Source: Zygnema circumcarinatum
Taxonomy: Eukaryota; Streptophyta; Zygnematophyceae; Zygnematales; Zygnemataceae
Assembly: GCA_037447605.1 (NCBI GenBank)
Contig: CM074804.1
Location: 5,980,162-6,044,161 of the forward strand
Direction: 5' to 3'
DNA length: 64,000 bases
The notes below the pieces were generated by a model. That model saw only the letters and a program-made list of their open reading frames with translations, ran no database searches and was not told the DNA's origin. Below, one piece after another: positions 27,701 through 40,000 of the stretch; the stretch's first letter is position 1, and every line of letters begins with the position of its first letter. A program made the position numbers and the translations under genes.

Positions 27701-29988
27701 AAATATCAGAGAGAAAAGATGGAGATATTTCACAAGAATCTCACCCTTGGAGGGACCGCCTCCGATGGACGGCACCAGAAGCTTGAACTCTTTCACCTTC
27801 ATGTTTGGGGGCAGGGCATTGACAGTCTTGGTATCTTCCAGACGTACAGCTTTCTTTGCAAAATCTGTTCAGAGAATCAAGTTCCTATGGTCAGAAGCCT
27901 TCGAATGACATAGGAGGGTGGCATAGAACTGCTACATGATTAAAAGTATCAAAGTTGACGACTGCAAGAACAAGCATACGATGTGTCAAAAAATGGCAAG
28001 AACATCCATTGATCGAAGGGACGTGAGAGAGGGGGAAAATGAGAAGGGCGAGATTGAAAGAGTAAGAGAAGGGCAGACCTGGCAGCTCAAGCTGAGGCAC
28101 ATCAGATTCCTCAGAGTCTTGCGAGAGGTCCACTTCAGAGTAATCTTCGATCGATGAATGCGTTGAAGTTGGCTCTGAGACTCATGGCAAAACCAACAGA
28201 AGTTAGAAAGAAGCGACAAAAGCAGGAAGGCAAGGAAGACACGCGATGAAATCTGTAGTCTGTCTGCGGAAAACTCAAACTGACTGTTGTTACAAGCAAA
28301 CAGACTCGAGAAGGATACATGTAACAGCAGTTGCGAAGTCAGTGCTCACCTCTTGCAGTAGCCCTCTGTGTTGCCGAATTGTGGGACCCATCCTTAAAAG
28401 AATGTCTGAGGCCATCCATACTGACTGCCCTCAGTATTCGACTACCGACTCGCGTCTGGGCGTCTCCATTCCCTCCACGCCGATCCTCTGCCACGCACAA
28501 AAGAAGAGCAAATCGCCCTCATGGGTACAACTTGCAACCTTAAAGCCGGCATAGCCAGTCCTAGCTGTAGCTGTCTCTGGTTTTGCATGTATGCACCTCG
28601 ATGAATGTATGTGCACATGCTTATACATGTTTATGTATCCTACCTTGCTCTGAGGGCTTCTGATGTCTGATAGGTACAACCCTTTCCGGCTGCCACTCAT
28701 TGACAAGACTAGGTTTTTTTATTCGACGAGCGAAAGTTGGAGATTCAGCCGGCAATTCAGCCGGCAAAGGCCTTCCTACTGAGGAGTGCTCCTCGGATGT
28801 CGATTCATCCTGGATAGTGTCATCTGCGTTCTCATAAGAAATTCCGCCTGCATAACAAAAGAACTGTCAGTTTGTTAGCTTATGAACCGATGTTACTCTA
28901 AGTCCACTTAAGCGGGCAATAACGTATGTCAGGATGTTCCTAACAATTCAAGAACAGCAAACCCTACCACCTCTTCCACCTGCTCCCACCACGCACAAGT
29001 AAACTAGTTTACTGATTCTTCTAATTATGCGTATCTCAAAGGTCAACCTCAGAACCCTAATTGCAGTCAAAGGAGGACCATCAACCCAAGAGTTTAATCG
29101 CAGCTTACTTATGGAAGTCCGGCCCACTTTGTTCCGCAGGCCCAGAGTAGGAAGGGGGCTCTCTCCAAGATGTTTTTTGGCATCAAAGCTGCCCCAACGT
29201 TTGTAGGCTCTGCAGAACCGTCGTAGCAAGTTCGCAGACCGTCACTCGACAGGGACAGCATTTCAAACTTGGACAATATCGATGGCACGTCTTGGATGCA
29301 GTTTCAGATTCACCTACAAGCATTCTGATAATGACTACAGGCTGACGTCCGACATACTAAAAATATCAATGAAGCACATTGTCTGGCTTAAGGGGCACAC
29401 TAATAGTGTTCCAGCTATATTTTCCCAAAGACTGCTAACTGCACCAGTTAACTTCGTTTCTTCGATACGACGGACTCCGACACTGGAAACCCTTTCACGT
29501 CATGCAAAAATGTGGAGAAGAGTTATGTCACAGGCAGTCGCAGTGAAGACGCCAAGCCATGACTTCAAAAACAGAGACCCACACAGCCCTAGACAATGCA
29601 GGACACGCCCTCTCCTCTGCATTTTGCTAAAAGCGGCTACATCCCCGCGAAAAATGAACAGTGCAGCCACCTTCCAAACTGCAAGAAAGACGACGCGCTT
29701 ATGTCGCGGAGAGACGCATGCTCAGCCATGCGCCTCCCCCATCCTTTCGCACGAGGCTCAGTCCGCCCCATTACGCCTGTTACCAGAGATCGTCACAGAA
29801 ACACAAATCTAGGGACCTCTTGCGGCACACATAGCGATCAAAATCTCTAAAAAGTTGAGCCAGCCGCTGATGAGCTAGTCCCTCTGCCTCAGGACGACTT
29901 TGAAAGGCGCCTTCCCTCCCTCATCCCTCAGGCCCTACGAGCAGGCAAAGGAATTGGCAGCGGAGATAGACCTCTGCTGAACAGCCAT
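24760..29988 (-). CDS. F-box protein with ~27 leucine-rich repeats and N-terminal extension
   Basis: Probable SCF ubiquitin-ligase substrate receptor. Exons: 29988-29939, 29209-29109, 28847-28644, 28487-28350, 28174-28079, 27864-27745 and 27590-24760; introns 2-6 are phase 1, and the sum gives 1179 residues. The N-terminal ~250 residues are Ser/Glu-rich with no recognised domain (a conserved-looking block is NALPPNMKVKEFKLLVP). The F-box (LPDECITAVISCL to VCKRW) lies at about residues 338-370. Next come about 27 LRRs of the LP-S-G-L-L-L-I type (for example SLPASIGKLTALEYLEI), as in plant NLR and PIRL proteins rather than TIR1-type F-box proteins. Exon 1 has two usable phase-2 donors (29972 or 29939). 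The large last exon is certain; the first exon is the least certain. Confidence 0.8.
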
Positions 29989-31480
29989 GGATCGAAGCCT
30001 TCAAAGACAGCAGCCTCCCGGCAAGCATGCTCCTGCGCGCCACGTGTCCGCTCACTCGGCCGCAGCAGCAGCCCGCAACCGCCCCGCCTCGTCGCGTCTC
30101 GCCTCCCTCCCTCCCTCTCTCTCTCCCTCTCTCCCACTCTGCTCTCCTCTCTCCCTCCCTCCCTCGCCGCGCGACAGTCGACGCTGCCGGCCGGCGCCTG
30201 TCGCCCGCCGCGCCGGCCACCGGCTGGGCGGGCAGGGGGGCGGGCGGGCGGGCGGCAGGCCCAAGCCGGTCCCATGTTTCCGGGCGCCGAAAAAAAATTC
30301 TTTCGGGCAGGTAGAATCAGCAGCTCCTGGGGCCGTACAGCGGCCTTGATGACATGGAGGCGCACTCTCGTACACCTGTACGACTGCTCGTACCTTCGCC
30401 GACGGCCACCGACAGAATGATGACGCTCGCAACTGGACAGGTGGGCGCTGCCGCCCGGCGGCGCCCTCATTGGGCGGCGGGTCGCGGTCGGGCGGCAGGC
30501 GGCGCGCGCCCATTGGCTGGCGAAGGGGCGCCTCCCGGCCGGCGGAAGCGCGCTCCGCACCGGACTCGGCGGGCGGCGCGCAACGCGACAAGCCTGCACG
30601 GGGCAATCTTTGTCGCGTTGAGGACCTCGCCGTGTGCCGTACAGTGGCGGGCGTAACCGCCGCAACCGTCGCCGTACGGCCTGTGCGCGCGCGCGGGCGG
30701 GCGAGCAGGCGCTGGCAGCAGGGCGAGGGCGAGGGCGGGCCCGGTCGGTCGGTCTGTCCTGTCTGTCCTGCCTGTCCTCGCCGCCGCTCGCGGAGGCGCA
30801 GCTTCCTAGAAGTGCGGGTGCGCCGTACTGCTTTACCGTACATGCTCGCCGGGCCGGGCCGGGCGGCAGCGGCTCTTTGTCGGCAGGGGCTGTACGGGAC
30901 TGCCGCGCTGGCAGGCACCGGGCAGGTCAGCGCCGCCGCGTGACTTTATTCCGAGCACGGCCCCGTTTTTTGAGAGGGGCAGCAGCAAACAAACAACCAA
31001 CACTTTACTTTATCGAAACGGAAGCCCTGGCCGGCCTCGGAGGGGCGGGCGGGCCGGCGCCCTCTCGTCGTCCATCCATCCGTCCGTCCGTCCGTCGTCG
31101 TCGTCGGGTCGGGCGGCAGCGCATGGATGGCGCATGGCTGGCGCATGGTCACGGCCCCGCGGCACATGCCGCTGTGACGTGACAGTCGGCCCTCGCCTCC
31201 AGTCAGTCCAGTCCGACGCGCCACGCACGGCACGGCATGGCACGGCACCGCCCGCCCGCCCGCCCGCCCGCCCCTCGTCGACTGTGTGGCCTTCCGTCCG
31301 GCGGGCTTCTCTCCCTCTCTCCCTCCCTCCCTCCCTCCCTCCCTCCCTCCCTCCCTCCCTCTCTCCCTGCGCGCGGCGTTCCCGGCATGACACGACGTGG
31401 CGACCTGACCTCCCCGCCCGCCTGCCCGCCTGCCTGCCGCGGCGAGCCGCGCTGTTGTTGGTGTTGTTGTTGTGCATGTA
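29989..31480. promoter_or_regulatory. 1.5 kb GC-rich, CpG-rich island upstream of F-box gene
   Basis: Extremely GC-rich sequence with CCCT, GGGC, CCGT and CATC simple repeats, several GTAC palindromes (GCCGTACGGCC at about 30671) and no protein-like frame. The long translated frames are driven by composition (Arg/Pro/Ala or Gly/Arg/Glu). It lies 5' of the minus-strand F-box gene and probably holds its promoter. A (CCCT)n run occupies about 31308-31363. Confidence 0.4.
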
Positions 31481-31518
31481 CATTTGATGGCATCATCGCC
31501 ATCGTGAGATCTATGCCA
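31470..31518 (+). repeat. Dispersed repeat, copy 3 (partial)
   Basis: Contains GCATGTACATTTGATGGC, then a 3-base insertion (ATC) within the hairpin core, then GCCATCGTGAGATC. It matches the 3' half of copies 1 and 2; its 5' part (GTTGTTGTTG) matches copy 4 instead. Confidence 0.7.
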
Positions 31519-32182
31519 TTTCCATTTCCTCTTTATTTAAATACTTGCGATGACCCAGCTATCGAAGTTCAGAAGGACTACAAAGGTCGACGATGTTGCA
31601 GAAAGAATGGAAGAAATGAAACGCTTTCTGCATACTTCGCAGAGAAATGAAGGTTGGCAGCGTCACTCAATCGCGAACAAAGGATGAGTTCCTTAAAAAA
31701 AACAGTGCAGCTTTATTGCAAAACTAGTGATGGTGAAGCCATTAGGCGAGGAAGTGGTGCCGCCGTACAGGTAATTCGTTGGTGGAATCAGCCCCAAACA
31801 ACATGTGCGTGGTCAAGAGCATGACCGACACAGACACCAATCTGCACTGAAAGGTGCAGGCACATGCGCGTTCTTGGGACATGTCTAGGTACAAAATGGA
31901 CAATATGTTTACTTCTTTACCGTATCGTTCCTTTAATGTGCTGTCTCTCTCGCCCTCACTTCACTTCCCTCTCTCTTTATCCCTATTCTTCACTCTCCTC
32001 TCCACTTTATCCTCCCCCTCCCCTTTACTCTATCTCACTCTCGTTCTCTCTCTCCCTCTTTCTCTCTGCTCTAACTGGTCGTTTGGCGCCTCACCTATTC
32101 GTCATGGTGCGACGCAGTCCCTATAATGCGACTTGGATGCACGCCGAAGGCACATGGACAGATGGCTCTCTAAGCACGACAC

Positions 32183-32239
<57 letters not shown>

Positions 32240-32772
32240 CAGACACAGACCCAGACTGAGGCATAAGCCAAGATTGTTTTTTACGCCTGTCCGTCCTCTG
32301 TCCTGTCTGTCCTGTTCTTTTTCATATTTGCATGCCGCCCTTTCCAGCTTGCACATCACTCATCCTACAGTCGCAAGATTCCTCACGCATGATAAGGAGA
32401 TAGATTGAAGTATATCACAAACATAGGTATTCCTTGTGTTCCTTATTCTAGCTTCCAGCTAGAGGAATACCTCAATGGAAAGAGTGCTCTGGACATGAAG
32501 GACTTGCCTTACCATTGCTATTAGTTCAGGACGAGTGCGCACCAAAAACATACTGATGCTACTTCACAAAATGAAATTCACACTCATATGCCGTCCAGAC
32601 TGGCTCACAGAATTATCACTTAAACAAAACTACCATCAATCGAGCTGAGCAATTAGGTTGCACCACGCAGCCACTCTGACCTACAGACGCATCAAATGCA
32701 ACCCCTTTCCATGCCTCGTATTTTCAACATGGCGCTTGTATTTACAGATGTCTTCTAAAACAGGTAGTGAAT
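31519..32772. other. Intergenic region, no gene seen
   Basis: About 1.25 kb containing a CT-rich stretch (31940-32075) and the hexamer array below. It probably includes the 3' untranslated region of the plastid-protein gene ending at 32773. I see no supported coding frame. Confidence 0.55.
32184..32239. repeat. (GACCGA)n hexanucleotide array
   Basis: About nine tandem copies of the hexamer CCGAGA, decaying into CCCAGACA at the 3' end. Intergenic. It encodes only Arg-Asp or Arg-Pro dipeptide runs. Confidence 0.95.
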
Positions 32773-35524
32773 TTACTCATACAAATTTGGGTTGGCCTTG
32801 TTAAACGGCACCCGGCTGGGGCCCATGCTTTCAGCAAGTTCCTCTTCCAAAAGCTGGAAGGGCTCAACATATGGGGGATTGCCTCGATTCGCCTGTCCAG
32901 AATGAATGAATAATTGACCAAAATACTGCAACCACGAGTCAAAACAGATATTCAACACAATAAGCGGACAAATAGAAAAGCTCCTTTTAGATAGATGTAT
33001 GCAAGCAAGTCTCTTCTAAAACAGACAATCCCGAAGTATCCAGCACTCGGGAAGTTAAGCCTAAAGAGTCTTGAAATGGCAAATGAAAATTTACAATATG
33101 CCACATGTCCAAGTGATAGCAGCAACCGACCAGGACGCGCACTGGTTGACAACAACTGAACATGGACAATTTCCCCTTCTTTTGATACTCCGAAGCTTGC
33201 ACAATGCCATATGAGCGCCTATTCAGCCTTCATTCCATTTTAACTTCTGAGTGATTCAAATCCAAACGAACGATTTTCTGCTACTGTTGTTGTGCTAATA
33301 CATCTCTATTGATGCAGTCTGCTTTCAAATTTCCAGATCTTTCATTATGACAGAATAAGTACGAAGAATGCTTCCCCACACCCATCTCCAGGTCCATATG
33401 CTTCTTTTTGTTTATTACACTATATAATCAATGTCCCGGTAACTCTTGGTTACAGCTCTGGACGGGGGATGCTCGCAGCAGACACTAATAAAGGGGGAAG
33501 ACGACAGTGCGCAGAAAACTAATGTCTTTGCTTCCAAGTGGGGCTTGCTGGACTGTGCATAAAATGTCAAGTCAGTTGACAGAATTTTAGACCAGATAAC
33601 TGGAAATCATTCTTGATCAAGGATTCACCTACCCAGACGCGATGTAAGACCAATAGAAGTATTGAAACTAGGCAAAGGGCTGATAGTTGGGAAGTGAAAG
33701 AGCCTCTGGAAATGAATTCCCCGATCTAAATAAACCCAAAAGTTGACTGTATATACAAAAAAATTCAAACGAAATGAAAATTATTTAAAGGGGAAAGTGT
33801 GGTTGAGTAATATCTTCTACTTGATGTAATTTTTGTGATTTCTTCAGACCAAAGCTAGCCTTCATTCCCCAAACCCTATCTAGTGCTATGACCATAAATC
33901 CCCAAAGCATGCCTTCGGATGGCCCTGCTCATCTCCATAGCAAACAAAACCCTGTATTGCCTCACCAAGGCTTTGACTCCATAAGTTTCCCAAAGCTTCT
34001 CCCTAGCGTTTATTCCGCTGGCGCACCCTAAAACTACGCCTCTGTTTCATCACACTCTCTTCCAACATTACCTCTTAAAACGGTTCCTTGACATGTCTAA
34101 ATAAACTATGCCTTCCAATTCCCATGCTTGCAGTGAACATCCAAACCTCCAAAAGGTCATGATTATGCTCGTTCTGAAATTGATGCATCATAAGCCTTTC
34201 GTGCACATTGCCATCTACAAAACCAACTCCCCCATCGCCTTCCCGCAAGTAAGCAAGATCTACAGGTACAGAACATATGACATGGTCCTCTTACCAAGTA
34301 GATTGCAACAAATATGCCAACCGTCGACAGAGCGAGAGGCAAAAATGCCAGTGGAAATGTTCCACCCAACTTTATCAATTCCCAAGCTCTCGCTGGTAAG
34401 CCCTGCAATTTCAAAACCAAAAGCCTTCCCCCACAAAACATCAATATACAACATGTTTCTGCTTATAATCTCAGCCGTAATCGAAGAAGAGGCTTGATAT
34501 ATTTCATCCTCGATGTGGAAATTCCTTAACCTTCAAAACAAGAATGACATATAATGCTTGTCGATGGGCTGTTTATGTGGTCCAAAATGATTTTCGGAAA
34601 ACGTTTTTCTTTCTCATGAGCACATGGAGTGCACGGTCAATTATGATGAACTTTGAGCAGCAACATGCAACATGTCTGACAGGCTCAACCTTCCATACTA
34701 GGGCTTCATACTTCGACACTTTGCAACACACCTCCAAGCCTTCGCTATTTAAAGATCTTGACTTTTCCAACTGAGATGCAGTTGGTGCTTTTTCGCTAGC
34801 CCAGCGCGGGGGGCTCTTGACGCTGCTCCTGCTCTCACTTGAGCCTTCACTACCCCTGCTGGCATCACCCGCAGTGGCACCTCCAGCAGCTGCAGACATC
34901 CCCTCTACTGAAGTCTTTTCGCCCCCCTCAGCATCTTCTCTGATACTAATTCCGCGCTTCCGGAGCTCCTGCATAAACAAAGACTCAGGGGAATTTCCTC
35001 CGTCTGGACCAAAGGACAGAAGATAAATAACCATGAAAATACATCAAGATTGGGAGGACGTGTAGCCTTGCCACGCATTTCATCAACCATTCATGAATCA
35101 ATATAGAAAGAATGCGATTGAAGATCGATACAAAATCACGATGTGTCAACAACGAACAAAAACGCAACGTGCATCAATAAGCTGTAGTTGGATGTTCCAC
35201 CTGAGCTCCTGTCGCCACGCGGCTCATTCTGCTGCATCCTAACGCCTCTGAACCAATTCCTGCAAAACACGCAGTACAAAAACGCCTCAAACGCATAATT
35301 CTAAACATTCCGCTTCTCTTCCAAAAGGGAAACGGTAGCGAGGACGAACTTGTCCTTAGAACTGTGCTAGAAGCATACATCTCTCTCGTGGCCCTGCGCT
35401 TTCCCTGGTGCGGAGCTGACTCTCGTCGGTGAGACTCAGATCCCCGATGAGGTTTGGGCCGTTCCAGTCTGGGCACAAAGAAGCGCGCGGAGCATACGGC
35501 CGAGGTGACAGTTGAGGCCGCCAT
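32773..35524 (-). CDS. Predicted plastid-targeted single-pass membrane protein
   Basis: Exons 35524-35379, 35259-35201, 35003-34732, 34402-34295 and 32925-32773 join in phase to 245 residues. The N-terminus (MAASTVTSAVCSARFF..., Ser/Arg-rich, no acidic residues in the first 20) looks like a chloroplast transit peptide. A conserved-looking block SPESLFMQELRKRGIS follows, then a low-complexity Ser/Gly/Ala linker, one strong membrane span (GGTFPLAFLPLALSTVGIFV, exon 4), and a short tail (NPPYVEPFQLLEEE) ending NLYE-stop. I recall similar uncharacterised plastid proteins in plants but cannot name the function. The GC-rich region upstream is shared head-to-head with the RhoGAP gene. Confidence 0.7.
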
Positions 35525-37098
35525 GGCGGGGAGTCACCAAGCCTGTCTTCCTGCCTTGCCTGCCTGCCTGCCTGCCTATCGAACGCCTCTCCCCGCGTTG
35601 GAGGTCCGGGCCGTGCCGCGGGGCACGTGCCCCTCGTCATGCCCCTCACGCCAGGTGAGGGGCATGGTAAGTAGGCTGTCAGAGCCTTGACTCGACGTGA
35701 CGTGACTCTTACTGAGAGTTTCCGGCAAGTCGCGTCCCTCGTCCGCCGTGCCTCCAACACGAGTGCATGCATGCATGCACGCATGCGGCGCGCCATGTTT
35801 CATTCGCTGCTGCTGCTGCTGCTGCTGCCGCCGCCGCCGCCTGCCAGAGAAAGAGAGAGGGCCAGCCGCGTTGCTTGTGGTGCATGCCTCTCTCTCTCCC
35901 TTTCTGGCCGGTGGGTTCCTCGTGGTTCCCCATGTTGTTGTTGCGCATGCATGAGACACGGCAGACCACACGCAGGCAGGCCAGGTCCCGTCACTCCCGT
36001 GACTCCCGCAGGTCTCCGACCTCGATTCGGCGCTCGCGCGCTCGAGTGTGAACGGAACCGTACAGCACATTGTAGCAGCGCAACCGCGGGCCCGGCCGTC
36101 AGGGAGGGTCCGCCTCTCTGCACGCTGCAGGCTGCAGGTTGCGGGCTGCGCTCGTCCTCCGTTACCCTAATTCTGCGCTTCGAGAGCCTGCGCTGCCCTG
36201 ACCTGCTGTGGACGCTGCTGCTGTTGCAGAAGATGCTGCTGCTGTTGCAGAAGATGCTGCTGCTGTTAGAACTGGAAACTGCAGGCACTGCCGCTCGCCA
36301 TGGACTCAGATGAGCGCCTGCTTTAGCGCAAAGGTTGCAGGGATCGCGTATCTTCAGTGGTTAGCTTCAGGTGCTTGAGCGAGAAGGCAGCAGATTAGCA
36401 GGACGTGTGTTTCTGGGAAGCGACAGGGTAGTGTCGGGGGTGGTTGTTGGTGTATTTATTGGAACGTTGCTCCATTGGTTGACAGGTAATGCCTTTTGCT
36501 GAATAGGTAAGGGTGGAAGAGGCTATGGAAATCAAAGATGCACGTAATAGCCTTTGTCCACCAGACCACATGAAGTTTAGCTCATTTGAATTCCTAATGG
36601 CTCTGATGCTTTTCAGGGCATGGTGAAATATCCAATAAACGCAGTGAACGCAATGAAAGCAATGAAAGCAATGTGATTTGCATGGCAACCATTTTTGACA
36701 GATCAAACAAGCTAGTAGATATGATCCCCGTTATCTTGAGAAAACTCGTAGGTCATGAGCGCGGTCGTTTGGAAAAAGGGCGACATTGGTTGATGAATGT
36801 TTTATTATAATAGCCATAGCCTATTAGTGTCTCTTCTCAGAATAAGGCAGACAATCCAACGAATCTCGGATAAGATAACCAAGTGTTGTAGTTTTTTTTT
36901 TTTTTTTTGTAAACTCTTAATAACAGAGTTGTCGAAGGCCTTTCTATTTTTAATCGTTTCTATTGATTCTAAACGAACTGCATTGAATGTGGCGGGATTG
37001 TCTTAATTTCGGGGCGCATGAAAGCTGATCTTGGGTTGGTCTTGCTTTCCTGCGTGGAATCTATGCAGGTACAAGTGTTTGAAGTATATCGGTAGACC
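35525..37098. promoter_or_regulatory. Bidirectional GC-rich intergenic island
   Basis: Separates the divergently oriented plastid-protein gene (-) and RhoGAP gene (+). The first 650 bases are GC-rich with (CCTG)n at about 35560, (GCAT)n at 35763, (CTG)n/(CCG)n at 35808-35840, ACCGTACAGC at about 36057, and two copies of an 18-base unit GTTGCAGAAGATGCTGCT at about 36225-36260. The rest is AT-richer, with a poly-T run near 36890, and may contain untranslated exon or intron. No protein-coding gene is supported. Confidence 0.45.
35913..35955 (+). repeat. Dispersed repeat, copy 4 (partial)
   Basis: GGTTCCTCGTGGTTCCCCAT (35914-35933) matches the 5' flank and start of copy 2, followed by GTTGTTGTTGCGCATGCAT, which matches copy 3. 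It links the 5' and 3' halves of the family. It lies in the bidirectional island. Confidence 0.6.
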
Positions 37099-40000
37099 AT
37101 GTCTGCTGATACAAATGGTTCTCGGCAATGGAGGGAGAAAGCTGGCACACTTTTAAGCTCTTCCTGTAAGCTTCATTGTAGAAGATTTACAAAGACCTGT
37201 TGCATTTCTATTGTTTAGAGCTTTTACATAGAATGACTAACGGATAGTTTTAAAAACTCATGTCTGCTGACGCGGATGATCAATAACTGCATGACCAATA
37301 CTTATTCGGGCATCCATCGAGTCTGATGCTAAAGAGATACCTTTATAAAGTCTAGGAGTCTGTTTAATATTTTAGTTCAGAAAAACTAACTCAGCGTTGT
37401 CGGCTGTTGGATCGTTGGTAACAGCTATGAAGCTGAAAGCGCTTGCCTCAAAGGCAGGCACAGCTGCAGCAGGAGCGGCAGAAGTAACAGGATCGAAGAT
37501 GAAGACAACTTGGGAAACAACGCGGCAGGAGTGGAGCACAAAAGTTCAGCCTCGTGTGAATGCTGGACTAGAGACTGCCGCACGAGTGACAGTTGAAACC
37601 GGGTCCAAGTTTAAAACTGGCTTGATTGACGTTCGAGATAAGGCAGCAGCTTCGAAAGTGGGCCAGCAAATAAGTGAGGTGAGCATGCATTTGAAAGGAA
37701 CTGATGTAGAAGTAAACGCCAAAATTCATATTGAGTTTTCACAATAGTTTTTCTTTTGACTTTCACGTTCCAGTTGTTTGGATGACATTCGCTTAACTGC
37801 TTTGGTACGTGACGTACGAGTCAATCACATTTGCTAAGGCAAGAGTAGCATAAGCATTTTGTCTAGGAACATTTTCGGTAAAGTCAGATGATGATGTTGA
37901 CGATCTCTTCATGTAGGGCAGGAATGGAGCACTAAGGTGCAACCTAGAATGAATGCCGGCCTAGAGACTGCTGCGCGTGTGACAGTGGAGACGGGATCTA
38001 AATTGAAATCGGGATTCATTGAAGTTCGAGACAAGGCTGCGGCAACTAAAGTGGGACAGCAAATAAGTGAGGTGAAGTCTGGTTGCTTGATGTGGAGTTA
38101 TTGACCAAGAGATCTGGATGCTGGTGGGAAGAGACTTCATAGAGGTGGCAACTTTTGCTATATGATGAATGGGAATTTTCTGCAGCTTGTCTAACGTTTC
38201 ATAATATGCAATCATTTTTCCGATAATTACGTTGTGCTCCGTTCCAGTTGAACACCATTCAGCTGCTGAAATAAAGCTACAAGTTAACTTCGAGGTCTCT
38301 TGTTATACCCGAAACAGTGGTGCAGCACACTGCTGGCTTCGCGCGCCTGCCTATCTGTATTGCATGAGTTCTTATCATATGTTCATACAGTAGCAGTGTC
38401 GTGTGTTACGGCTCATCAGGGATTTGTGAACAGCGTATATTTGTCACGACATACCCAAATCAGCTGATTGTTCAGACGGGTTGACTATTTATAAGCGTTT
38501 TCAGTAGGTGCGTAGTGCGACGGAAGGGTTGCACGATAAATGTATCCAGCAAAGATGAGGTTGACGATATGGCTTCATTGTACCTCCGTTTTCTATAGAG
38601 TGCGGCGGTATGACCGTAGAGTCGGCAGCTTGTTATTGAAAGTTAGTGGTTTTTTCTTTGGGCAGAGCTGTATGTGTCCAAGTGTCAATTCTGCGGTACG
38701 TCAGTGCAGGCGATATTGATAAAGGCTAACACATTCCTTTCTTGTTGGTCACAGGCTACCAGGGCATCATTTGCCAAGAGTAGAACGCTGCTTTCTAGAG
38801 TTAACTTCCGACAGAAGGTAGGCCAATTTTGCAGTTTATTATGCGGTTAACGGATTTTTTCCCCTCTACACTTCAGAAATTATTGCATGTTTGTGCACTG
38901 TTTATTTACACGGAGATCTGAGTAGGAGTTACATCAATCTTGTCTTAAGCATTAGAGGTACATGTGAAACGCCTTGCTTGCTATAAAAACACTGCTGGTG
39001 CATGCGGTTTTCGGCATTTTGACCGGTTCTGTTGATTATCCACTGGGCCAGTTTTTCATGTTGAGGAGGAAAGGGATGCTTTGGTGTTTTGCTCTGCTCA
39101 GTTGATTCTCTTCTCTTTTTGATTCATGGAATTAATGTAGGTCTCTCCCTGATTCTGTTCTTCCCCCTGGTGATTCCATGCAGAGCCGGAAAGACCCTAA
39201 TGCAGGTAAGTCCCGGGCTTCCTTTTCCTGACGTCCTGCACCTCTCCTTCTGCCAAACAGTCTGTAGTATTGTAGGGCGGAGGACTATCTCTGCTGCATT
39301 ACATAGGCAGCTTTCAGAGTTTCAAGAAGCAAGCAGTCTGGGTTATCGGATGCTAGATGAAGTGAGAGGTCAGTGTGTAATCATTATAAAAGCCTAGCCA
39401 TCTGCCCACGTGTTGATGTTGGGAAGTCCTCTGTTATCGCAAATTTGACTTCTCGTTTCTGCTTATGCTGCCGGATATCTTAGTTTTCTATTCCCTTTTC
39501 TTCTGCTGTCTATCTCGTTTTCCTTAGGCTCGTTCATGAAAGCGAATTGCACCTGAAGTCCTTACCCTTGCCAATGGGCGTTTACAGTGTTTGGAGTGCC
39601 CTTAGACGTCTTAATCCAGCGGCAAGTGAGCGGACGGCCCGTTCCACGAGTGGTAGCGCTGTGTTCAGACTACTTGTCGGCTCGAGGTCAGTTACATATG
39701 TGCCTTTTTTAATAAGGGACATAAGCTTTATGCCCATTATTATTATCTTTGGATCATCGTTAATTTTTTCCAGGATATTGTGGGATTTGTTCACGGGTAA
39801 ATCCAACTATCAAAGTTTTTCCAAGCTGGTGAATCTTGAAGACGTGAAATCCTTGAGAGCTGAATAGGCCACCTTTCTGCAGAGCCTTGGAAGAGCTGAT
39901 TGCTGGGCTCCCTGTTCAGCAATGGCTGCAAGACTCCACTTTTTGGCATGAGAAGATGTATTTCTTCAGAAAGCAACAAGTTACCTTCGCAGACTAATTT

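Noticed and set aside
29928-30943. Long GC-rich ORFs on both strands
   Set aside because: Absence of stops follows from extreme GC content; the frames overlap on both strands and are Arg/Pro/Ala-rich without domains.
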